A stretch of 5,860 nt of DNA. Origin: Burkholderiales bacterium. Its GTDB lineage: Bacteria; Pseudomonadota; Gammaproteobacteria; Burkholderiales; Burkholderiaceae_C. The notes beneath the pieces were generated by a model. The model worked only from the letters and a program-made list of their open reading frames with translations. It did not search any database and was not told the DNA's origin. The stretch covers positions 1-5,860 of the forward strand of contig JABMMR010000291.1 in assembly GCA_013205525.1 (NCBI GenBank), in the 5' to 3' direction. Of this stretch, positions 1-5,860 are shown in pieces (position 1 is the stretch's first letter; each line of letters starts with the position of its first letter). The translations under genes were made by a program, and so were the position numbers.

Positions 1-336
1 GTCATCATCGCCACTGGCTCCGAGGTGCAGTTGGCGCTCAAGGCACAAGAGCTGCTGGCCACCCGCAAGATTGCCGTGCGCGTGGTCTCCATGCCCAGCA
101 CCACCACCTTCGATCGGCAAAGCGTGGCCTACAAATCCGCCGTGTTGCCCAAGGGCATTCCGCGCATTGCGGTGGAAATGGGTTCCACCGACGGTTGGTG
201 GAAATACGGCGTGTCGGCCGTGGTCGGCATAGACACCTACGGCGAAAGCGCGCCTGCACCCGTGTTGTTCGAGCACTTTGGCTTCACCCCGCGCAACGTG
301 GCCGACACCGTGCTCAAGGTATTGCAATCCCTTTGA
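1..336 (+). CDS. tkt: Transketolase, C-terminal fragment (5' end outside window)
   Basis: Transketolase is a cytosolic, thiamine-diphosphate-dependent enzyme that moves two-carbon units between sugar phosphates in the pentose phosphate and Calvin cycles. The reading frame is open from base 1 and stops with TGA at 334-336, leaving 111 codons of what is normally a protein of about 660-680 residues. What is seen is the C-terminal domain. It opens with the ATGSEVQLAL segment typical of the family and ends with the conserved YGESAPAPVLFEHFGFT block, which matches the FGESAPAELLFEEFGFT stretch of E. coli transketolase as I recall it. An ATG at 25 lies inside this domain and is not a start. The thiamine-binding and pyrimidine domains would lie to the left of the window. 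gap begins 26 bases downstream with no terminator between, so the two are probably one transcript. 1-Deoxyxylulose-5-phosphate synthase is a distant alternative, but the C-terminal block fits transketolase better. Confidence 0.95.
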   Translation, partial: VIIATGSEVQLALKAQELLATRKIAVRVVSMPSTTTFDRQSVAYKSAVLPKGIPRIAVEMGSTDGWWKYGVSAVVGIDTYGESAPAPVLFEHFGFTPRNVADTVLKVLQSL

Positions 337-344
337 AACTTTAA

Positions 345-1361
<1,017 letters not shown>

Positions 1362-1414
1362 GCATGCCCTTGCCGAAGAGGGTGTAGCGCTTGAACAGCT
1401 AACATCGACGCACT

Positions 1415-2572
1415 ATGTCATCCGTGATCGAACACTTTCAAGCGCAAATAAGCCACGCCATCGCTTCAGGGCAAATCCTGAGCATTCAAGGCGGCAACAG
1501 CTTGCATTTTTATGGCGAGGCTGAGGCCTTAGGCCAGGTGCTCGACACCCGCGCCCATACCGGCATTGTCAGTTACGAGCCCAGCGAGTTGGTCGTCACT
1601 GCGCGCGCCGGTACACCCTTGAGCGAACTCGAAGCCCTCTTGGCCGAGCAAGGCCAATGTTTGGCTTTTGAGCCGCCTCGCTACAGGGCTGTCAATGACA
1701 AGCACAGCCAAGCCACCGTGGGCGGCGCCGTTGCCTGTGGACTGGCCGGTCCGGCGCGGGCTGTGGCTGGCGGGGTGCGCGACCATGTGCTGGGCGTGCA
1801 AATGATCAACGGCAAAGGCGAGTGCCTGAGTTTTGGCGGGCAGGTGATGAAAAATGTAGCGGGCTATGACGTCTCGCGGGTGCTTGCTGGCAGCATGGGC
1901 ACACTGGGCCTGATCACCGATGTGTCGTTAAAGGTGTTGCCCCAAGCGCCGGCCGAAGTCACCTTGGCCTGCCCCTTGCCTCAGCAGGCTGCCCTTGAAT
2001 TGCTGCATCGTTGGGGCGCACAACCTCTGCCTTTGAACGCCAGTTGCTGGGTGAAAGACAGCAACACTCAGCCCGCGCAAGAGATACTGTTTGTGCGCCT
2101 GCGTGGCGCGGTGGCGGCAGTGGAGTCGGCCGTGCCGCGCATGAGCGCCGACGCCCAAGCCGCTGGCGGCGTGGCTTCGGTGATAGGCCGCGCCCAAGCC
2201 TTGGCGGATTGGTCTGCCTGTCGCGACCAAAGCCTGCCGTTTTTCACACCACCTTCGCCCGACTTGGCGTTGTGGCGTTTGAGCTTGCCGCCTACCGCGC
2301 CGGTGTTGTCCTTGCCCTATTCGCCCTTAATTGAATGGCAGGGCGGCTTGCGTTGGCTGTGGGCGCCGCTGTCGGCGGCGTCTGAGTTGCGTGCTGCCGC
2401 GGCCCAAGTGGGCGGCCATGCCACCGTGTTTCGCCCCCCTGTTACGCCCGTAAGCGACAGGCCTTCGGTGTTCCCGTCCTTGCCCGCTGTTCAGCAACGC
2501 ATTCAGCGCGAACTGCAAAAGCAGTTTGACCCGCACGCTGTGTTCAACACGGGGCGGCTCGGTCTTTTTTAA
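1415..2572 (+). CDS. glcE: Glycolate oxidase subunit GlcE (FAD-binding)
   Basis: GlcE is one of two related FAD-binding subunits of glycolate oxidase (GlcDEF), which oxidises glycolate to glyoxylate at the inner face of the cytoplasmic membrane and feeds electrons to the respiratory chain. The 385-residue product is somewhat longer than E. coli GlcE (about 350). The N-terminal half is a PCMH-type FAD domain: IQGGNSLHFYG (24-34), YEPSELVVTARAGTPL (54-69), ATVGGAVACGLAGPAR (100-115), and GGQVMKNVAGYDVSRVLAGS (141-160) followed by MGTLGLITDVSLKVLP. The C-terminal cap domain is less conserved and ends with FDPHAVFNTGRL (371-382), the usual FAD-oxidase terminal motif. This pattern fits GlcE rather than GlcD. 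The ATG at 1415 is the only ATG after an in-frame TAA at 1400. No good Shine-Dalgarno sequence precedes it. The 53-base spacer after gap holds only a weak hairpin, so read-through from gap is plausible. glcF follows after 6 bases; no glcD is visible. Confidence 0.93.
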   Translation: MSSVIEHFQAQISHAIASGQILSIQGGNSLHFYGEAEALGQVLDTRAHTGIVSYEPSELVVTARAGTPLSELEALLAEQGQCLAFEPPRYRAVNDKHSQATVGGAVACGLAGPARAVAGGVRDHVLGVQMINGKGECLSFGGQVMKNVAGYDVSRVLAGSMGTLGLITDVSLKVLPQAPAEVTLACPLPQQAALELLHRWGAQPLPLNASCWVKDSNTQPAQEILFVRLRGAVAAVESAVPRMSADAQAAGGVASVIGRAQALADWSACRDQSLPFFTPPSPDLALWRLSLPPTAPVLSLPYSPLIEWQGGLRWLWAPLSAASELRAAAAQVGGHATVFRPPVTPVSDRPSVFPSLPAVQQRIQRELQKQFDPHAVFNTGRLGLF

Positions 2573-2581
2573 AAAATCATG
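2565..2581 (+). other. glcE/glcF junction: T6A6 tract holding the glcE stop, same reading frame
   Basis: The palindrome TTTTTTAAAAAA (2565-2576) contains the glcE stop TAA at 2570-2572. The glcF ATG follows at 2579, in the same frame, with only two codons (AAA ATC) between stop and start. There is no Shine-Dalgarno sequence within the usual distance; the nearest G-rich stretch, GGGGCGG near 2551, is too far upstream. glcF translation is therefore probably coupled to termination of glcE. The junction sequence is read directly; the coupling is inferred. Confidence 0.6.
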
Positions 2582-3826
2582 CAAACTCATCTCGCCCCCG
2601 AATACCAGCACACAGCCGACGGCCAAGAGGCCGAAGCGATTTTGCGCAAATGCGTGCACTGCGGTTTTTGCACCGCCACTTGCCCCACCTACCAACTGCT
2701 GGGCGACGAGCTCGACGGACCACGCGGGCGCATCTACCTCATCAAGCAGGTGCTCGAAGGTGTAACGCCCACCCGTGACACCCAGCTGCATTTGGACAGA
2801 TGTCTTACCTGCCGCAACTGCGAAACTACCTGTCCCAGCGGTGTGGAGTACGGCCATTTGATAGACATCGGGCGCAAGCTGGTGGATGAAAAAGTGCCCC
2901 GTCCCATGGCTGAACAAACCGTGCGTTGGGCGTTGAAAGAAGGCTTGACCTCGCCCCTGTTTGCGCCGGCCATGAAGCTGGGCCAAAGCCTGCGAGCCCT
3001 GATGCCCCCAGGGCTTAAAGCCAAGGTGCCCCAAGCCCGCAGCGCAGGCGCTTGGCCGACCCAAAGCCATGCCCGCAAGGTGTTGCTGCTGGCCGGCTGT
3101 GTGCAGCCCAGCATGAGCCCCAATATCAACAGCGCCACAGCGCGGGTGCTGGATGCTTGCGGCATACAAACCGTGGTCGAACCGCTGGCCGGTTGCTGCG
3201 GCGGCGTGAAGTTTCACTTGAACGACCAAGACGCGGCCCAGGGCCAAATGAAAAACAACATCGACGCGTGGTGGCCGCATGTCGGCCAAGGCGTTGAAGC
3301 GATTGTGATGAATGCTTCGGGATGCGGCGTCACGGTGAAAGACTACGGTCATATTTTTCGTCATGACCCCGACTATGCCGAGAAGGCGCGTCGCATCAGC
3401 GAGCTGACCCAAGACCTGAGCGAACTGCTGCCCAGTTTGGTGCCCTTGTTACTGCCCAAGCTCCCGCCGCAACATGCGCAGCAACAAGGCTTGCTGGCGT
3501 TTCACCCGCCTTGCACTTTGCAGCACGGCCAGCAACTCAAAGACGGGGTGCAAACCCACATGAGCGCTTTGGGTTTCAAGGTGCGCATAGCCAGCAACGA
3601 AGCCCATTTGTGCTGCGGCTCGGCCGGCACCTACAGTGTGTTGCAACCCGTTCTCGCCACCCAGTTGCGTGACCGCAAGTTGGCGCACTTAGGCGAGATG
3701 CAAGCCACGGCCATCATCAGCGCCAACATTGGTTGCATCACCCATTTGCAAAGTGGTACAGAAATACCGGTACGCCATTGGGTAGAGGCGGTGGACGCAG
3801 CCTTAATTCCGGCTTCGCGTAGCTAA
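2579..3826 (+). CDS. glcF: Glycolate oxidase iron-sulfur subunit GlcF
   Basis: GlcF carries the iron-sulfur clusters that take electrons from the flavin subunits GlcD and GlcE and pass them to the membrane quinone pool. The 415-residue product is close to E. coli GlcF (about 407) and shares its N-terminal pattern. Two 4Fe-4S ferredoxin-type motifs are complete: CVHCGFCTATCP (Cys25, 28, 31, 35) and CLTCRNCETTCP (Cys75, 78, 81, 85). DELDGPRGRIYLIKQVLEG (43-61) between them is a GlcF hallmark. Two cysteine-rich CCG domains follow: GCVQP (173-177), AGCCGG (204-209) and SGCG (247-250), then HPPCTLQH (309-316), LCCGSAG (344-350) and NIGC (383-386). The last domain closes with the conserved VRHWVEAVDAAL (398-409). 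Lactate-utilisation protein LutA/LldE and other CCG-domain proteins share parts of this, but the paired ferredoxin motifs and the glcE neighbour settle the call. The last 24 bases overlap the convergent histidine kinase gene. Confidence 0.96.
   Translation: MQTHLAPEYQHTADGQEAEAILRKCVHCGFCTATCPTYQLLGDELDGPRGRIYLIKQVLEGVTPTRDTQLHLDRCLTCRNCETTCPSGVEYGHLIDIGRKLVDEKVPRPMAEQTVRWALKEGLTSPLFAPAMKLGQSLRALMPPGLKAKVPQARSAGAWPTQSHARKVLLLAGCVQPSMSPNINSATARVLDACGIQTVVEPLAGCCGGVKFHLNDQDAAQGQMKNNIDAWWPHVGQGVEAIVMNASGCGVTVKDYGHIFRHDPDYAEKARRISELTQDLSELLPSLVPLLLPKLPPQHAQQQGLLAFHPPCTLQHGQQLKDGVQTHMSALGFKVRIASNEAHLCCGSAGTYSVLQPVLATQLRDRKLAHLGEMQATAIISANIGCITHLQSGTEIPVRHWVEAVDAALIPASRS
3803..3826. other. Convergent 24-base overlap of glcF and the histidine kinase gene
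   Basis: The glcF stop TAA is at 3824-3826, and the kinase stop, read on the other strand, is at 3803-3805. The shared bases encode the last seven residues of GlcF (LIPASRS) and the last seven of the kinase (LATRSRN), plus both stop codons. Neither tail belongs to a recognisable conserved motif. No strong hairpin with a T run separates the two transcripts, so some antisense overlap of the mRNA 3' ends is likely. Confidence 0.85.
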
Positions 3827-5578
3827 TTTTTGTAAAAAAGTACTGGAGCTGAGCAACTGCTCTTCAAGCAGCGCACACAGCTTAATGCGATCAAAGGGTT
3901 TGACCATCAAGCCATTGACGCCGGCTTGCTGACAGCGCTGGTGGTCTTGTGTATTCACATTGGCGGTCAAAATCACCACCGGCACATCGCACAAAGGTGG
4001 CCCCAAGCTTTGACGAATCTGCGTGGTGGCTTCAATGCCGTCCATCTCTGGCATGACCATGTCCATCAGCACCAAGTCACAGGGCTCAGACGCCAAGAAT
4101 TCCAAGGCTTGTTTGCCCGTCTCGGCTTGGTGCAACACCGCTTGAGGCCAGTGTGATTGCACGATGTGGCAAGCCAGAAGGCGATTCACTGGATGGTCAT
4201 CGACGATCAAAAAGCGTACCGGCACATTCTGCCAAGAGTCGCCAATACTTAGTTCAGCAAATTCGTTGCGTCGCTGGGCTACTTCTTTTAAGGGCAATCG
4301 AAACCAAAAACAAGACCCTTGACCCAAGACACTTTCAACCCCCATGCGCCCACCCAGCAAATTAACCAGGACCAGGCAAATCGACAGTCCCAAGCCCGTT
4401 CCACCGTACATTTTGGAAGTTTGGTCGGTGGCTTGTTCAAAGCGTTCAAAAATTTTATCTATGCGTTCAGCTGCCACACCAATGCCCGTGTCGCGCACCT
4501 CAAACACCAGTTCGTTGCCTTCACAAGAGACGGTTAAACACACCTTGCCTTGGTGGGTGAACTTGATGGCGTTACCAAGCAAATTGACCAATATCTGCGT
4601 CAAACGGTGACGGTCTGAAATGACCACACGGGGCAAGTCCTCGGCCAAGGCCAGTTGGTAATCCATATTCATGCTGTCAACCCGCTGATCAAACAACATA
4701 AAGGCACCGCGCACCGTGGCAACCAAATCAAACGGTTCAGGGTTGGTTTTCAATTGCCCAATTTGCGTTTGCGAAAAATCCAGCAAGTCGTTGATGACGG
4801 TGAGCAAATGCTCACCCGATTGCCGCGACATATTCACCAACTCCAAGGCCTGTGGGTTGCTGTTCAAACGCATGGACAGTAAATCGTTAAAGCCCATGAT
4901 GGCGTTCATGGGTGTGCGCAACTCATGGCTGAGGGTGGAAATAAAGCTGTTCTTGAAAGTTTGAGCGCGCAGCAGCGAGGCACGCTTGTCCAGCAGCTGT
5001 TGTTCGCGTGTGTGGCTGGTGGCGATATTGCGTTTGAACTCGCGGTCCACCACCAAAGGCAGCGTCAAGATCGTGAGGCAACTCAGGATGTAGCTGATAC
5101 CGCTGTACCAGTGCATTTGCGCAGTTGTCACCAGTTCATCTGGGATCCAGTTTTGCAGCATCGCTACCCACAAACCCAGGTAGATCATGTTGCTGATGCC
5201 AAACCAAATCAAACCTTCTTTTAATCCGAGCAAAAACATGGGCGCCATGGGCAACACCGCCACCCAGCCAATGGCGGTGGAAAACAAGCCGCCCGAGGTG
5301 CTGCATTCGTAAATCAAATTCAAGGCGGTGAAGACCAATGAAGAATGGATCACCAAGCGCAGCGGCCAGCCCATTAAACACCCAATACTCATCACAAGAA
5401 ACACCACGCCAGTTAAGGCATTGAAAACAATCAGGGGAACTGAGGGGCCTGAAAAAGGGGCGAGCAAGATCAGCGCCACGCCCAGCACAAAAGCCACCAA
5501 AGAAAAAACAAACAAATGGTTATCCAGCCAACTCGCTGGCAGCCAGCGTTTGAGCAACTGGGTAAAAAAAGCGCTCAT
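3803..5578 (-). CDS. Membrane-bound hybrid sensor histidine kinase (6 TM, HisKA-HATPase-receiver)
   Basis: This protein senses an unknown signal, autophosphorylates on histidine and passes the phosphate to its own receiver domain. In the 591 residues, about six hydrophobic segments lie at 22-41, 48-69, 73-92, 103-118, 122-142 and 158-177, with only short loops, so there is no sizeable periplasmic sensor domain. A charged linker (178-205) leads to the dimerisation domain with the H-box STLSHELRTPMNA (214-226) and phospho-acceptor His218. The ATPase domain shows the N-box NLLGNAIKF (332-340), G1 DTGIG (363-367), F-box IFERF (376-380) and G2 GGTGLGL (392-398). The receiver (455-580) has the acidic pair Asp460-Asp461, phospho-acceptor Asp506 in LMDMVMPEMDG, Thr538 and Lys560. 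All key residues are present. The start overlaps the stop of the upstream receiver gene (ATGA), so the two are one operon. No HPt or DNA-binding domain is visible. The sensor region matches no family I can name. Confidence 0.93.
   Translation of the reverse strand: MSAFFTQLLKRWLPASWLDNHLFVFSLVAFVLGVALILLAPFSGPSVPLIVFNALTGVVFLVMSIGCLMGWPLRLVIHSSLVFTALNLIYECSTSGGLFSTAIGWVAVLPMAPMFLLGLKEGLIWFGISNMIYLGLWVAMLQNWIPDELVTTAQMHWYSGISYILSCLTILTLPLVVDREFKRNIATSHTREQQLLDKRASLLRAQTFKNSFISTLSHELRTPMNAIMGFNDLLSMRLNSNPQALELVNMSRQSGEHLLTVINDLLDFSQTQIGQLKTNPEPFDLVATVRGAFMLFDQRVDSMNMDYQLALAEDLPRVVISDRHRLTQILVNLLGNAIKFTHQGKVCLTVSCEGNELVFEVRDTGIGVAAERIDKIFERFEQATDQTSKMYGGTGLGLSICLVLVNLLGGRMGVESVLGQGSCFWFRLPLKEVAQRRNEFAELSIGDSWQNVPVRFLIVDDHPVNRLLACHIVQSHWPQAVLHQAETGKQALEFLASEPCDLVLMDMVMPEMDGIEATTQIRQSLGPPLCDVPVVILTANVNTQDHQRCQQAGVNGLMVKPFDRIKLCALLEEQLLSSSTFLQKLATRSRN
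5575..5578 (-). other. ATGA stop-start overlap coupling the receiver gene to the kinase gene
   Basis: Read on the - strand, the kinase start ATG (5578-5576) and the upstream gene's stop TGA (5577-5575) share two bases. This four-base overlap is typical of translational coupling. No Shine-Dalgarno-like run stands just before the ATG, which fits reinitiation by ribosomes finishing the upstream gene and supports this start choice. Confidence 0.8.
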
Positions 5579-5860
5579 GCAGACGCCGCTTGAATAAGGC
5601 GGGATGACAAATGGGCTTGCACGACTTTAGTCAATACCGTTTTGTCTATGGGCTTGAGAATCACGGCGTTCATTCCTGCATCCCTACACGCTTGCAAATC
5701 TTGCGAGTGGGTGCTGGCGGTCAAGCCAATGATGGGTACGTGACACACAGGTGAAGGGAACTCCTGACGAATGGTTTGGCAGGTTTGTGGGCCATTCATC
5801 TCGGGCATGAACATGTCCATCAGAACCAAGTCCACCGCAGACTTTTGCAGCTCGCTTAAA
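5575..5860 (-). CDS. Response regulator receiver domain, C-terminal part of a protein cut by the window edge
   Basis: The frame is open to the right edge and gives at least 94 residues ending at TGA (5577-5575). It is the C-terminal three quarters of a receiver domain. The phospho-acceptor aspartate lies in LVLMDMFMPEMNG (codon 5815-5817), the conserved Thr in IIGLTAS, and the conserved Lys-Pro pair in VILKPID; the acidic pair of the first strand lies outside the window. A GTG at 5833-5835 sits inside the domain and cannot be the real start. The protein ends about 14 residues after the last helix, so no output domain follows. It is either a stand-alone CheY-like regulator or, more likely in my view, the tail of a larger hybrid kinase. 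It resembles the neighbouring kinase's own receiver (LVLMDMVMPEMDG, shared CxVP and QDxQxC patterns), suggesting a duplicated ancestor. It is coupled to the kinase gene by the ATGA overlap. Confidence 0.88.
   Translation of the reverse strand, partial: LSELQKSAVDLVLMDMFMPEMNGPQTCQTIRQEFPSPVCHVPIIGLTASTHSQDLQACRDAGMNAVILKPIDKTVLTKVVQAHLSSRLIQAASA

Noticed and set aside
1367..1382. Possible terminator hairpin between gap and glcE (CCCTT, loop, GAGGG)
   Set aside because: The stem is only five pairs including a wobble, and no T run follows.
1391..1419. TTGAAC, then 17 bases, then TATGTC as a possible promoter for glcE
   Set aside because: The would-be -10 box lies on the glcE start codon, so transcription would begin inside the gene; the -10 also matches the consensus poorly.
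2327..3412. A 361-codon open frame on the - strand, opposite the end of glcE and most of glcF
   Set aside because: It is antisense to two strongly supported genes, rich in His, Arg, Gly and Ala with no recognisable domain. It looks like a mirror frame produced by GC-rich third positions.
3810..3830. GGCTTCGCGTAGCT followed by ATTTTT as a terminator of glcF
   Set aside because: Only about three base pairs can form around the loop, too weak to call even though a short T run follows.
4153..4610. Several overlapping + strand open frames of 70-88 codons opposite the kinase gene
   Set aside because: They are antisense to the conserved HATPase and receiver parts of the kinase, have no ribosome binding site that stands out and no recognisable product.
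5575..5835. Treating the GTG at 5833-5835 as the start of a short 86-residue regulator
   Set aside because: It falls inside the receiver fold just before the phospho-acceptor strand, and the frame stays open to the window edge, so the gene is simply truncated here.

Overview
The window is about 57% GC by impression, not counted. It looks like a chromosomal stretch from a betaproteobacterium, most likely Burkholderiales of the Comamonadaceae type (Limnohabitans, Rhodoferax or Acidovorax relatives). That placement rests on the transketolase-GAPDH gene order and the general look of the proteins. It is inference, not a computed classification.

Layout. On the + strand (1-3826) four genes run head to tail: the 3' end of a transketolase gene (tkt), a complete class I glyceraldehyde-3-phosphate dehydrogenase (gap), and two glycolate oxidase subunits, GlcE (FAD-binding) and GlcF (iron-sulfur). 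Spacers are 26, 53 and 6 bases, and I see no convincing terminator between them, so at least tkt-gap and glcE-glcF are probably co-transcribed. On the - strand (3803-5860) two signalling genes run toward glcF. The first is the C-terminal receiver domain of a protein cut by the right edge. The second is a complete membrane-bound hybrid sensor histidine kinase whose start overlaps the first gene's stop (ATGA). The kinase gene and glcF converge and share their last 24 bases.

How the genes work together. Transketolase and GAPDH serve the pentose phosphate or Calvin cycle and glycolysis or gluconeogenesis. GlcE and GlcF would combine with a GlcD subunit, not encoded here, to oxidise glycolate to glyoxylate and pass electrons to the respiratory chain. 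The two receiver-containing proteins probably form one phosphorelay module. No DNA-binding output domain or histidine phosphotransfer (HPt) domain is visible, so the target is unknown, and nothing links it functionally to the metabolic genes.

I found no RNA gene, mobile element, CRISPR array or long repeat. There is no gene-free stretch over 300 bases. Nothing here amounts to a clear new biological system. The points worth a second look are the missing glcD, the overlapping convergent ends, the in-frame glcE/glcF junction, and the pair of related receivers beside a six-helix membrane sensor.
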